A DNA stretch of 64,000 nucleotides from the NCBI GenBank assembly GCA_030248215.1, contig JASANG010000857.1:1-64000 (forward strand), written 5' to 3'. A program made the position numbers and the translations under genes. Position 1 is the first letter of the stretch; each line of letters opens with the position of its first letter. The notes beneath the pieces are model-generated. The model was given only the letters and a program-made list of their open reading frames with translations, did no database searches and was not told the origin of the DNA. The stretch comes from Enoplolaimus lenunculus. Its lineage: Eukaryota; Nematoda; Enoplea; Enoplida; Thoracostomopsidae. Shown in pieces: positions 1 through 11,537 of this stretch.

Positions 1-426
1 ACCCTCGAAAAATATATAGTAATGTCGAGTAGGGTGGGGGTTAAGGTTGCCCTTGAAATTAGGCAGGGGTTGATTTCGGGAACGGGCAAACGCGTCTAAA
101 AGTTTTTTGCGCGAGCGGCCCAAAAAGTGCCTTTTTCGAGTCCTTCCAGAAATTTGCGATGGGTAAACTTTATAGACCGGGACTGGAACAATGGCCAAAT
201 TCCATATGTTTGGTTATCCGACTTTAAATTAATATGGGTTATGTAGGTACATATTTTAGGTGTTGTTTGTCCCAAAAATTGGCGGCGTTCGACGGCCATA
301 ACTTCTGAATCGTTGGTCATGCAGCCATAAAAATGATTACGTACCGTTAAGTTCAGCTCGTCGAGATCTATAGGATGGCCCGCTTTTTGTCAAAATATTT
401 AGGGGGGTCCAGAGTACCGTACATCC
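1..426. other. No gene seen
   Basis: Short open frames only, none with recognisable protein sequence. No repeat boundary could be drawn. Confidence 0.4.
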
Positions 427-734
427 GCCAAAATTGCTTCGCGTGGTTTTCGTGTATTTTGTCAATAGGCACACGAGTGATATTTTTTCAAAAAATGATG
501 GGGGGCATAGGTCTGACCCTTTCATCATCCCCCCTGTGGGACCCCTTCCCCTTATCATCCCCCCCTCTCGGCTCTGGGTGCGTTAGGCTCGGGCTGGTAC
601 CCCCACGTATGACTTACATTATCGTGTTGAACGAGAGCATCCGATTCACGAATATCGTTACACGACGAGAAGAAAATAGAGGCATCTAGCGCAACACGTA
701 CCACATGTGGGTCGGTCACTGACCTGAAAACAAA

Positions 735-771
<37 letters not shown>

Positions 772-945
772 ACTTTGACAAATCAAGGGGGGAGAGAAGG
801 TCAGACCTATGCCCCCGTCGAAAAAAAAAAAAAAAAAAAAAAACCTGACAAATCAGGGGGGGGGGGAGAGAAAGCAGACCATGCCCCCCATAGAAAAAAA
901 TCACTCGTCCTAGACAAAAACACGAAAACCACGCAAGCAAGGCAA
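427..945. repeat. Foldback element with internal poly(A) tracts
   Basis: The left arm (aaaattgcttcgcgtggttt..cacgagtgat..gggggcataggtctgac) returns inverted at about 780-945 (gtcagacctatgccccc.., gaaaaccacgcaagcaagg). Between them are two long A runs at about 737-769 and 820-843. The GGGGGCATAGGTCTGAC block occurs in both arms. Confidence 0.6.
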
Positions 946-1181
946 CACTCACCCCCCAAAAAAAAAAGCCCACAAGACACGACAACACAAAAGCCAACAA
1001 CAAGAACTCAACCCCAAAAAACACACCTAGGATTTGTACCTCAGAGCTTATATTTATTTAAGGAAAAAAAAGCACACTTTATTTATTTATTTATTGATGG
1101 GGGTCATAATTCTAGATGGACTTGGAAGCGTAAACTCAGCAACGATTTTTCTTTTCAAGTTACGATACATATATATTATTA
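946..1181. other. A-rich and AT-rich spacer
   Basis: A/C-rich sequence (cacaagacacgacaacacaa type) and a short TTTA run, with no coding signal. Confidence 0.4.
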
Positions 1182-1569
1182 TGGATGTGCCGATACCAAA
1201 ATTTTTAATGGATGTCGGATGCGAAGTCGATTCCAACTTTAGTACACCATTCTTACTAAACAGATAGGATACTACATTACATCATTATATAACGACTTAA
1301 ACCCTAGCCACTATAAACGATTATAATTTTATGAGAACAGTTTTGATTGCAATTAATTTTTTCAAACACAAACAAAAAAGAGATAACACTGTTCCCTGAC
1401 CAGGCACACTGGTGTGCGCCCAGAAATGAAACTGTGATAGCATTCCACCTGACTGTTATGTGCAAAAAGTATCGGAAAAGAATCAGCAATTTTTTTGCAG
1501 TGCCGATGCCGATATTTATGGAAAAGTACCGATTATTGCCGATTGGCGATTACTCGGCACATCCGCATT
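1182..1569 (-). repeat. Dispersed repeat, TIR GGATGTGCCGA (copy 1)
   Basis: The ends read GGATGTGCCGAT and ..CGGCACATCC, an inverted repeat. The whole length is related, in opposite orientation, to 36521-36895: shared blocks are ataatcgttta-type sequence, the TTCAAACACAAAC..GAGATAACA stretch and GCATTCCA. It is probably a MITE of the hAT type. Confidence 0.7.
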
Positions 1570-1935
1570 GCTGATATACAGCAATACCCTGCAGTTTATA
1601 GTTCAAAAATCTCTCCGGCGTCTCAGCCAATGCACCGTTTCACTAAAATCGCGTCTACGGCCCTATTTTCGCTGTTATATGTCCAACTCTCATTAGAACA
1701 GGTTAACCGTACCTTATACAAAAACCATAATTCGCTAAACCGACAATATATATATCTACGCCTACACTTTCGGCCAATGACTAGTGAACCCACAAAACGA
1801 CCAACTGTAAACCAGAACCACATCAAACCAAGACCGTTGCCTAATATACTGAATCATGCTAAAACCGCTATATATACTATTTAAATTTATTATTCACACT
1901 TATAAATAGCAATACAAGACTGAGACGCCCCTGCA
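1570..1935. other. No gene seen
   Basis: AT-rich unique-looking sequence with short open frames and no recognisable domain. Confidence 0.35.
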
Positions 1936-2096
1936 TGCCCGTAGCCAGCTCACTTTGCTAGGGGCTAAAAAGTTTTCAGGAGGGGGCATACGAAACGATT
2001 TCGTTGGCTTATACGCAAAGTTGAAAATTTTCTAGGACGGCCAAAATTTTTCCAGGGCGGCTGAACCCCACCTGGCCCCACTTGGCTACAGGCCCG
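1936..2096 (+). mobile_element. Short G/C-ended MITE, family with GCCCGTAGCCAGCTCAC end
   Basis: Starts GCCCGTAGCCAGCTCAC and ends CTTGGCTACAGGCCCG, with the G-rich core (aaaattttctaggacggccaaaa, ctgaacccc) shared with many copies in this window. The ends are mutually complementary. Confidence 0.65.
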
Positions 2097-2378
2097 CGTC
2101 TCTACCGTTAAAAATACATGATGGTATGACATATATAAATATACATTATATATAAATAAATAAATATATAATATATATGCTTGAACATACTATGAGTAAC
2201 TTATATAAAATACAAAAACATTTCCATTCATAAAATATTTACTCATTGAAAGCATCAATAGAAACAATACTTTGAATTGACCGACAGATGTAACTAAACC
2301 TGTAAATAAATTAGAATATCGTATATCCCCTTTGAAAAATAAAATTATCTTAACTTTTAATTTAAATCCAAGCCTATC

Positions 2379-2700
2379 CCTGGAGCCAGTTCACTATGCT
2401 GGGCGAAGGGGTTAAAATTTTTACGGGGTTTCGATGACGGCTGTTGCATATTTCCCCTCACATTTTAAGGCTTCAGCTTAGATAAAGGCTTCAACAAAGC
2501 TTTGTGCACAAGCTTAAGCTTAGGCTTAGGTAAACATTTTCCAAAACCTGAACCGCGCAACCTACACTTGCGACGGCGAGTATACAAGAACCCTAATGAC
2601 TAATATGCGACGTTGAAACAACTTAACGCCATGCGGGGGTCAGAATTTTTCCAGGAGAGCTCAGACCCGTTGACCCCCACCCCCGCTCCCTGACTACGGT
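2379..2700 (+). mobile_element. GTAGCCAG-type MITE, interrupted copy
   Basis: Begins CTGGAGCCAGTTCACTATGC and ends with GACCCCCACCCCCGCTCC CTGACTACGG. A CTTAGG-like stretch at about 2470-2560 interrupts it, suggesting insertion by a hexamer-type element. Confidence 0.45.
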
Positions 2701-2737
2701 ACCGCTTAAGCATAGAATACAGGCTACAAGACCGCGG

Positions 2738-3088
2738 CTTTGGTCCATGTTAGCTTCAGGGCCGTCCAGTTTCTGGTGGGTCTGTAAAAAGAGTAGGCTT
2801 ACATTCTAGACTACATTTTTTGCTTAAGGCTTAAAAATACGCTTTTGCAACGCTTATGCTTAGGCTTAGGAATACGCTTTTGCAACGCTTATGCTTAGGC
2901 TTAGGAATACGCTTTACAACGCTTAGGCTTAAAAATACGCTTTTGCAACACTTAGGCTTCGGGTTAGGCTTAGGAATACGCTTTACAACGCTTAGGCTTA
3001 AAAATACGCTTTTGCAACACTTAGGCTTCGGCTTAGGCTTAAGAATACGCTTGCTTAATCTACTGTTACAGCCCTAAAAGTAACATTG
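2738..3088 (+). mobile_element. Hexamer MITE, family B
   Basis: The left end (gtccatgttagcttcaggg, ccgtccagtttctggtgggt, tacattctagactaca) and right end (cttaatctactgttacagcc, ctaaaagtaacattggcc) are shared with copies at 38828, 42178 and 60148. The centre is an array of GGCTTA-type hexamers in a roughly 50-60 bp higher-order unit (aatacgcttttgcaacgctt). Confidence 0.75.
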
Positions 3089-3433
3089 GCCATGGCTTTT
3101 ATCAGCTGTCGGGCGATAAATTATCGTGATATAATATTTTAAATACACCTTTGACATTATGGTCCGCTAAATTTGTTTTCAATTTGTGTTGCATCTGTGC
3201 CTTATTTTTCATCTATTTGGCTAGAAAACACACTTTTCAGCTTCGGATGAACCATTCGAATTGCAAAATTTTCAGCACGGCAGCGCCGGTGGGGAATACA
3301 TTCCCGATCGCACCCCATTTCATCTACCACTGCATTCGTCTCTACAGTTTCTCCCTGATCAACCATTCTGCTTCGCGCAACAGCTAGCTGGCGACCAATC
3401 ATCATATCGACACATCAGAACTTTAACTATAAA
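3089..3433. other. No gene seen
   Basis: Mixed-composition sequence with short open frames on both strands and no recognised product. Confidence 0.35.
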
Positions 3434-3510
3434 AAATTTTCCCACGCTTTTATAAATTTTCCCACGCTGTTACATTTTTCCCATAGCTTCAATAAATTTT
3501 CCCACGAAAT
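3434..3510 (+). repeat. Short minisatellite, unit about 20-27 bp
   Basis: Four imperfect copies of a unit containing AAATTTTCCCACGC are visible in a row. Confidence 0.6.
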
Positions 3511-3654
3511 ATACTAAACCAGGTTCATTCATCGTAGTATGCTGTACACCGCCTACACAGTCACACATTCAAGCCATTCGTTGTACAAACCGAAACATGA
3601 AGTTGCAAATAACCCAAGTTTCACATATCCTGCACGAAGCAACTACAAACCCTT

Positions 3655-3770
3655 CCTGGCCAGCTCACCTTTCTGGGGGTGGGGGCTTGAAAATTTTCTC
3701 GGGGTGACAAAACATTTCCTTGAGGGAAGCTGAGACCCCCCGAACGCCATTATTCTGGCTACGGGTCCGC
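3655..3770 (+). mobile_element. GTAGCCAG-type MITE copy
   Basis: CTGGCCAGCTCACCTTTCTG at the start and ATTCTGGCTACGGGTCCGC at the end, with the GGGGG..CTTGAAAATTTTCTCGG core of the family. Confidence 0.6.
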
Positions 3771-3905
3771 AATTACTCATATTTTCTAACAATTTAAAAT
3801 AGAAATTTAAAATTTAACACACAAATATATGACACAAAAAAGAAAGCGAATATGAAAAAATGTGAATATTTTTATCGTTTCTCCGAGCTAAAATCTATCT
3901 ACACA

Positions 3906-4083
3906 CGGCTGTAGCCAGCTCACGTTGCTACGGGGCCATAAACATTTTTCAAAACGTGCATACAAGGGTTTTCGATTGCTTACAAGTAAAATTGAAAGTT
4001 TTCTAGGCTAACCAAAATTCTTCCGGGGGTGGGGGGTGGAGGTGGGGCTGAGCCTCCCTGACCCCGCTCTGGCTACGGGCCTG
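3906..4083 (+). mobile_element. GTAGCCAG-type MITE copy
   Basis: Starts GGCTGTAGCCAGCTCACG and ends CTCTGGCTACGGGCCTG. The core has TTTTCGATTGCTTACAAG and CTAGGCTAACC, as in other copies. Confidence 0.65.
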
Positions 4084-4332
4084 TACCTACGTAGTGTCGT
4101 CCCACTGACTCAGATAAATGTGTCATTAGTCAGATTATATGAGGCAACTTAAGCATTTAGTACAGTCACTAATAATGTGAAAACAGATGTTCTAAGAGCA
4201 TGTATTACTCACTTCCGGCCAAAACCATTTTGACGGCGACCAAAATTTTTCAAAGCAGGGGTTGCTGGGCGCCACCCTCTGGCTGCGGTGCCCATTTGGC
4301 GACGAACAAACCAGTATAAGCTTAAACTAACC

Positions 4333-4516
4333 GGCCCTTGTAAAGATCAGCGGTGGAACGTTTTTCTTTGGCACTAGAAAACAGTAAGCTTAAGCTTCAG
4401 ACTAATTTTTTTACTTGGCTTAGGCCGAGGCTTACGCTTTGGAATATGCCCATTCTTACGCTCAGGCTTAGGAATATGCTTACAATACTGTTCTGCCCCT
4501 GTTCTTTACATTGGCC
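4333..4516 (+). mobile_element. Hexamer MITE, family A
   Basis: The terminal inverted repeats are GGCCCTTGTAAAGATCAG and CTGTTCTTTACATTGGCC (imperfect). The core carries GGAACGTTTTTCTTTGGCAC and a short CTTAGG-type array, as in the long copy at 9977. Confidence 0.75.
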
Positions 4517-4624
4517 AACTAACCTATTATCACTGAGCCAGTTGCATACGTGTAGACCCCATTGAAACAGGGGGATCACACTCAAACTTGCTCCACAATC
4601 TATTGAATATTTCACATATTGTAG

Positions 4625-4673
<49 letters not shown>

Positions 4674-5598
4674 TTAATACTATAGTACAACAACCAGCTA
4701 AAATTAATCAAGACCATTAATTTAAATCGCACCACCAGAATTAAAATTCAAATGCGAAATTCGACTTTTCTGACGTCCCTGTGAACGAGATCCAATCATA
4801 GATCCAATATATCCACTACAGGCGTTGTTGACTTGAAAACCGCTTCGATTTGTCAAAAAACAATAAACAAAACCGGAACCAACACAGAATTTACATACTA
4901 AAATAAAAAAAATTGTCAAACTTTACGCATATGTATTTTATTGTTTCAACATTAAATTCAAACCTGCTAACTTAAGCAACCTAAGCCAGAAAATATACAC
5001 AACACCCGTTGCCAAAACACCTTGCGCTGAAGTCAATCCCGGAACCAGAGACAGATAGCCTACACCCACACAACACCCATTGCAAAAACATTACCCCAAG
5101 CCCAGATTATTTCTGGGTTGAAAAACGTTCCGGAACTACGCTCTACAGTGTGTGTCGAGATCGGGCAAAAATAACAACAAACCAAATATATTTTTGTCGC
5201 CGTGCCAGCCAGACACCGACACACGTCGCAATAATAAACAAACATATATACACATATATACACACATACATATATACATACAAAATTCAGTTTTGGCTAG
5301 ACCAGCCAGTGCCAGGACACAAAGCTACTACGATAGCTAAATGCTATATTACGAAAAAAAATTACATAGCTACCAGTTTTTATGTATGCCCGAGACAGGC
5401 GGTGTCAGGAACAACAACGTTGATAAAACCAATTCAGCCCTAAAAGGGTTTTGCCCGACGACCCATAGGCTGGTTATATTCTAATCTGGCATTTCTGTCT
5501 GTGCATACATTGATCGAACCTGTCAGGCGAATCGTGGATCCTTTTTGCATTCCCTTAACCAGAGTAATAAACCTACACATGTTAATTACATTCGCTCA
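4517..5598. other. No gene seen; microsatellites
   Basis: It contains an (AAT)n run at about 4630-4671 and a TATATACACA-type run at about 5239-5283. Open frames here are not recognisable as proteins. Confidence 0.4.
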
Positions 5599-5762
5599 GG
5601 CCTGGAGCCACCTGACCTTGCTAGGGGGGATAAAAATATCCAGGAGGGGCATTTAAAGGTTTTCAATCACTTACAACCAAGGTTGAAAATCTTCTCGGGG
5701 GCCTAAATTTTCCAGGCGGACTGAGCCCCTACTGTCCCTCGCCCCCTTGGCTACGGACCCGC
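5599..5762 (+). mobile_element. GTAGCCAG-type MITE copy
   Basis: GGCCTGGAGCCACCTGACC at the start and CTTGGCTACGGACCCGC at the end, with the TTTTCAATCACTTACAACC and AAAATCTTCTCGGGG core. Confidence 0.6.
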
Positions 5763-6316
5763 ATGGGGTTTGGATACCAGGACACCCGTGGACTTTGAGA
5801 GTGGGAGGTTTATGCCTCGGATTAGACATATATAGCCTAAATCATACTCCAAGCTAAATTTTCAGACGGACCCAGGGCCAACGCTAAAATCGTGCGCGAT
5901 TCCCCCGTATGGTTCAACGAGGCACGTCGAAGGACTTATATATCGAATCCCTTTGCTCTCTGTCGTCAACATCCAATGATTCCACGATTACCGGTGCCAA
6001 ACGTAGTCGATCGATGCCCTTTTTTTGATCCGGGGCGCAAAAACCGGGGGACAAGTAGGATACACCCCCGAAATTTTTAGAAACACTCGAAAAAACGCAC
6101 TTTTACAAGCCTATAAAATAATATACAGGAGTCAAAATTCTTTTTTATGGTCACACCCCTGTTTCGAATTTCACGCTTAGAACTTACTGTTTGTCTGTTA
6201 TCATTGGAATAACCAGAATGTTTTATGCCGGACACTGGTTATACAAACCAAAATTTTGACTCCACCCAAAGCTTAGCCTGGCATAATTTTAGGCTGGGCC
6301 CCGTCCACACCTAACG
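5763..6316. other. No gene seen
   Basis: Unique-looking sequence. A roughly 60-aa open frame at 5892-6080 has no recognisable motif. Confidence 0.35.
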
Positions 6317-6485
6317 CGGTATCGCGACAATTCGTCACCCGACAATTTGTAATCCGAAATTTCATCGACTCGACAATTGTTCGCCAATCATTGTACGCTT
6401 AGCTTTAGGCTTTCGATTTATTCACAGGCTTTAGGACGTTGTTGGAGTGACAAATTGACGGCCAACGAATTGTCGTAGATTCCGG
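6317..6485. mobile_element. CGACAATTCGTC-type MITE, short copy
   Basis: The ends are CGCGACAATTCGTCACC and CCAACGAATTGTCG, which are complementary. The inner block ATTTCATCGACTCGACAATT is the same block that has expanded into the 37-bp array at 20.2 kb. A related copy lies at 14515. Confidence 0.6.
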
Positions 6486-7057
6486 CAATACAATAATGAA
6501 TAACTCAAGTATGATGTTAGTACCAGACACTAAAACAATGTATTAAAGCAATATATATTATATATTATATATTATATATAAACAACTCAAGGGCACATTC
6601 GTTTATTTCATTTGTGTTTCGTGCCTAGTACACGTGCCGCTCGAAAATTTAAAAAATAACACAAAACTATTAAACTCTAAAAGTTCAATACCACACAAGC
6701 CATAGTTGGGGGCCTAAGTCTTTTCCGCTATACCCCCCCAAGCCAGCGTTTGCCCAAAAACAGTCCGATTTTTTTTCAAAAAAATATGCATACACACAAG
6801 CTTCTCATGATATGCTACCGCTGTTCGCATTCCACACTCGAATTTGAAATTTTGAAAAATTCGATTTTTTAACGCCGTCTCCGAGGTCCCGAAATACGGT
6901 AAATTTGTCAAAAAAGAGCTTAGCGATAAAGGTTTCGCTATGCCTCGTCGTGCGACGCCTTACGTCACGATAACATTTTGTTTATTAAAAATTGTCACAC
7001 GCCGTTAAGTACATTTTGCCTATGTTTTTGTTACCAACGTATAGAGGCGGTGACCGC
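6486..7057. other. No gene seen; left flank of the satellite
   Basis: A TATATTATATATT microsatellite lies at about 6549-6580. From about 6985 (attgtcacacgcc..atgtttttgttaccaacg) the sequence is related to 51452-51530, which runs into a diverged single copy of the 73-bp satellite start. Confidence 0.5.
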
Positions 7058-8652
7058 GGCACAGTAAAGTATAGCGCAACCCTAAGAGTATTCAATATCT
7101 CAATTGTAACGACTCGAGTCGGGCGTGTCCGGCACAGTAAAGTATAGCGCAACCCTAAGACTATTTAATATCTCAATTGTAACGACTCGAGTCGGGCGTG
7201 TCCGGCACAGTAAAGTATAGCGCAACCCTAAGACTATTTAATATCTCAATTGTAACGACTCGAGTCGGGCGTGTCCGGCACAGTAAAGTATAGCGCAACC
7301 CTAAGACTATTTAATATCTCAATTGTAACGACTCGAGTCGGGCGTGTCCGGCACAGTAAAGTATAGCGCAACCCTAAGAGTATTCAATATCTCAATTGTA
7401 ACGACTCGAGTCGGGCGTCTCCGGTACAGTAAAGTATAGCGCAACCCTAAGAGTATTCAATATCTCAATTGTAACGACTCGAGTCGGGCGTCTCCGGTAC
7501 AGTAAAGTATAGCGCAACCCTAAGAGTATTCAATATCTCAATTGTAACGACTCGAGTCGGGCGTCTCCGGTACAGTAAAGTATAGCGCAACCCTAAGAGT
7601 ATTCAATATCTCAATTGTAACGACTCGAGTCGGGCGTCTCCGGTACAGTAAAGTATAGCGCAACCCTAAGAGTATTCAATATCTCAATTGTAACGACTCG
7701 AGTCGGGCGTCTCCGGTACAGTAAAGTATAGCGCAACCCTAAGAGTATTCAATATCTCAATTGTAACGACTCGAGTCGGGCGTCTCCGGTACAGTAAAGT
7801 ATAGCGCAACCCTAAGAGTATTCAATATCTCAATTGTAACGACTCGAGTCGGGCGTGTCCGGTACAGTAAAGTATAGCGCAACCCTAAGAGTATTTAATA
7901 TCTCAATTGTAACGACTCGAGTCGGGCGTGTCCGGCACAGTAAAGTATAGCGCAACCCTAAGAGTATTTAATATCTCAATTGTAACGACTCGAGTCGGGC
8001 GTGTCCGGTACAGTAAAGTATAGCGCAACCCTAAGAGTATTTAATATCTCAATTGTAACGACTCGAGTCGGGCGTGTCCGGCACAGTAAAGTATAGCGCA
8101 ACCCTAAGAGTATTTAATATCTCAATTGTAACGACTCGAGTCGGGCGTGTCCGGTACAGTAAAGTATAGCGCAACCCTAAGAGTATTTAATATCTCAATT
8201 GTAACGACTCAGTCGGGCGTGTCCGGCACAGTAAAGTATAGCGCAACCCTAAGAGTATTTAATATCTCAATTGTAACGACTCGAGTCGGGCGTGTCCGGC
8301 ACAGTAAAGTATAGCGCAACCCTAAGAGTATTTAATATCTCAATTGTAACGACTCGAGTCGGGCGTGTCCGGTACAGTAAAGTATAGCGCAACCCTAAGA
8401 GTATTTAATATCTCAATTGTAACGACTCGAGTCGGGCGTGTCCGGCACAGTAAAGTATAGCGCAACCCTAAGAGTATTTAATATCTCAATTGTAACGACT
8501 CGAGTCGGGCGTGTCCGGTACAGTAAAGTATAGCGCAACCCTAAGAGTATTCAATATCTCAATTGTAACGACTCGAGTCGGGCGTGTCCGGCACAGTAAA
8601 GTATAGCGCAACCCTAAGAGTATTTAATATCTCAATTGTAACGACTCGAGTC
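7058..8652 (+). repeat. 73-bp satellite, 21 full units plus one partial
   Basis: Unit starts step by exactly 73 bp from 7058 (7131, 7204, 7277 ...), with one unit short by a base near 8207, and the last start at 8590. Each unit holds GGCACAGTAAAGTATAGCGC and the perfect 12-bp palindrome CGACTCGAGTCG. Sequence variants fall in blocks: GACTATTTAAT in units 2-4; GGTACA with CGTCTCC in the middle; and alternating GGTACA/GGCACA near the right end. Confidence 0.97.
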
Positions 8653-9230
8653 AGAAGTTGCTAATGTTAACAATGGTGATCAAAAAAGAGCACCGACACT
8701 ATAAAATCCAATATCCCGATACCCGGTGCACATTTTACACTTAGGCATAGGAGCGTAAGCAATTGGGACCGAAAAAAATATCCCAAAATAAAACATAAAC
8801 AACAAAAAACACTAAAAATAAACAAATTTGAAATCCGTTTCTAAGCAACCAGTGTCCCCGTCGAAAAAACATGACTCACACACATACACAATACATACAT
8901 ACATACATGCGCCAAAAAGTAAACAAAAATAGCCATTCTTTGTAAACACCGTGAGAAAGTTCCATTTTCACACACATATATACACATATACATACACACA
9001 TATATCGAGTATGACTAAGCTAACGTACAAAAATTTCATTCATAAACACAATCGAGAAGCGTCTGTGTGTCTAGGATATTATTTTTTGTCTATCCCAGAT
9101 ATAAGCCAATGGTGCAAGACACGTGTGTGTGTAATTATCTATTACTGCTCTGTATACGTATCTGGGATAGACAGATAAAAACAAGATTCATTCATAAATT
9201 CGGTGCTTGGCACTAAACTAAAGCCCCCGC
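8653..9230. other. No gene seen
   Basis: AT-rich, with CACATATA microsatellite stretches at about 8876-8905 and 8968-9004. No recognisable coding sequence. Confidence 0.4.
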
Positions 9231-9376
9231 GGGCCCGTAGCCAGAGGGGGAGGGGGCACGATGGCTCAGCCCACCCCCCTGAAAAAATTGCCCCTACAAA
9301 AATTTCAACCTTGCTTATATCACTAACATCCCTTGTATGGCGTTTCAGAAACATGTTTCGCCCCCTTTATAAGGTG
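9231..9376 (-). mobile_element. GTAGCCAG-type MITE copy, inverted
   Basis: Starts GGGCCCGTAGCCAGAGGGGG and runs through GGCTCAGCCCACCCCCCTG and AAATTTCAACCTTGCTTATA, the reverse of copies such as 23987. Confidence 0.65.
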
Positions 9377-9591
9377 AAATAACTACGGACGTGCACCATT
9401 GGACCCCTGCCGAGACTTTGTCGGTCCATAGGGAGCATCCGTTTGAAAAATATTTGTATAAGCGTTTGACCCAATTTGAGGCAATAGATTCGATTCAAAA
9501 AATCTTCAAACAAGTATTTCTTGTGAAAACTTCTCAAACAACCCGAAAGGTCTTTTTTAATAAATATGTACCAAATGGCGATAACACTGGC

Positions 9592-9760
9592 GGATCCAGG
9601 ATGTCAAAATGGGTGGGGGGGGCAAAATTTCACAGGTAATAAACTTACTTTTGACCCGCACACAAACCACGAATTATTGTCATAAAATTGTTATATAATT
9701 TTTGTCGAGATGCTGTTGGGGGGGGGCACGGCCGGGGTGGCCCCCCATGGATCCGCCATT
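9592..9760. mobile_element. GGCGGATCCA-ended MITE
   Basis: Ends GGCGGATCCAGGATG and CCATGGATCCGCC are complementary, with a G-rich then G/C-rich interior. Related elements lie at 26107, 55435 and 61590. Confidence 0.65.
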
Positions 9761-9976
9761 GGGCGATAATATATCTTTGAACGCTACTTCGCCATCCAAA
9801 GGAACATTACTGTGTTTCAAGGAAAAGTCCTCGTAGCCACCCACGTCACCCCCCTACAATTACGGCATTAATCTGTATTTAATTGTATCCCTTATAAAAA
9901 GGAAATTCCTATAAGATAAAATTCTAAAAAAGAAAGAAAGGAAAAAATTTAATAAAATTTATTTATTGAGAATGAT

Positions 9977-10996
9977 GCCCATGTAAAGATCAGGGGCGGA
10001 ACGTTTTTCTGTGGGACTGCAATGAAGTAAGCTTACGCTTTAGATTAATTTTTTTTGTTTGGCATAAGCTTAGACACTACGCTTAGGAACATGCTCATTC
10101 TTACGCTTAGGCTTAGGCTTAGGAATATGCTCATTCTTACACTTAGGCTTAGGCTTAGGAATATGCTCATTCTTACGCTTAGGCTTAGGCTTAGGAATAT
10201 GCTCATTCTTACACTTAGGCTTAGGCTTAGGAATATGCTCATTCTTACGCTTAGGCTTAGGCTTATGCTCATTCTTACACTTAGGCTTAGGCTTAGGAAT
10301 ATGCTCATTCTTACGCTTAGGCTTAGGTTTAGGAATATGCTCATTTTTACGCTTAGGCTTAGGAATATGCTCATTCTTACGCTTAGGCTTAGGAATATGC
10401 TCATTCTTACGCTTAGGGTTAGGAATATGCTCATTCTTACGCTTAGGCTTAGGAATATGCTCATTCTTACGCTTAGGCTTAGGAATATGCTCATTCTTAC
10501 GCTTAGGGTTAGGCTTAGGAATATGCTCATTCTTACGCTTAGGGTTAGGCTTAGGCGTAGGAATAAACTGATTCTTACGCTTACGCTTAGGCTTAGGGAT
10601 ATGCTCATTGTTACGCTTAGGCTTAGAAATATGCTCATTCTTACGCTTAGGTTTAGGCTTAGGCGTAGGAATAAACTGATTCTTACGCTTACGCTTAGGC
10701 TTAGGGATATGCTCATTCTTACGCTTAGGCTTAGAAATATGCTCATTCTTACGCTTAGGTTTAGGCTTAGGCGCAGGAATAAACTGATTCTTACGCTTAC
10801 GCTTAGGCTTAGCGATATGCTCATTCTTACGCTTAGGCTTAGGAATATGCTCATTCTTACGCTTAGGCTTAGGCTCAGGAATATGCTCATTCTTACGCTT
10901 AGGCTTAGGCTTAGGAATATGCTCATTCTTACACTTAGGCTTAGGCTTAGGAATATGCTTATAAATACTGTTCCGCCCCTGTTCTTTACACTGGCC
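9977..10996 (+). mobile_element. Family A hexamer MITE with about 900 bp of internal TTAGGC-based array
   Basis: The ends read GCCCATGTAAAGATCAGGGG and CCCCTGTTCTTTACACTGGCC, as in the 180-bp copies elsewhere. Between about 10080 and 10965 the core is a minisatellite of 18-36-bp units built from GGCTTA hexamers plus GGAATATGCTCATTCTTACG, about 30 units. Open frames on both strands here are a result of unit length in multiples of three, not genes. Confidence 0.9.
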
Positions 10997-11537
10997 GACG
11001 ATAACGTAAAAATAAGTATTGAACTAGCGACGTTCTTCGTGTCACGCAGACGACTGCAGGCAAACAGCTGGTATTCTAAAATTCCATTTTCCCGTTGCGT
11101 TCCATCGCCAAAGCGTTTTGTCTCAAATTATACTGTCCCCAAAATCAAATTGCCGACTCGCAACGCTTGCGTCTAAATTAATACATTAATTCTAGCCACA
11201 GCTCAAAATTACTATACTGTCCCACAAGTCATTCACAGTTCAACAGCTACCGGCCACCCTCTGTGCGTCAAAATTTTAAAATTTAAAACCAACGCCCCCC
11301 CATCCCCAGACACTGAGTAGCTCCACCTGCCACTGTCCACTATAATTGTTTGCGCTTACACATATGCATGTACCATGCACTGCCGTTGTGTTGTTGTTGC
11401 ACCTTTGTTATATATATACACTGCGTGCAGTTTTTGCAATTAAATGCAATTTTTAACCTTGTATATCCGTAAAATACATTAAATATATAACGAGCAAAAA
11501 CGAGTCTGGGATTAAACGACATACACACACATATATC
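10997..11537. other. No gene seen
   Basis: Mixed sequence with a short TATATATACA stretch near 11410. No recognisable coding signal. Confidence 0.35.

Noticed and set aside
716-1024. Phe-rich or Lys-rich open frames
   Set aside because: They come from poly(A)/poly(T) tracts within the foldback element.
7058-8652. CRISPR-like array of regularly spaced repeats
   Set aside because: There are no unique spacers; the whole 73-bp unit repeats, and the genome is eukaryotic. It is a satellite.
10045-11176. Long open frames on both strands (293 and 373 aa)
   Set aside because: They are translations of the hexamer array; unit lengths are multiples of three, so all frames stay open. The protein is a simple repeat.
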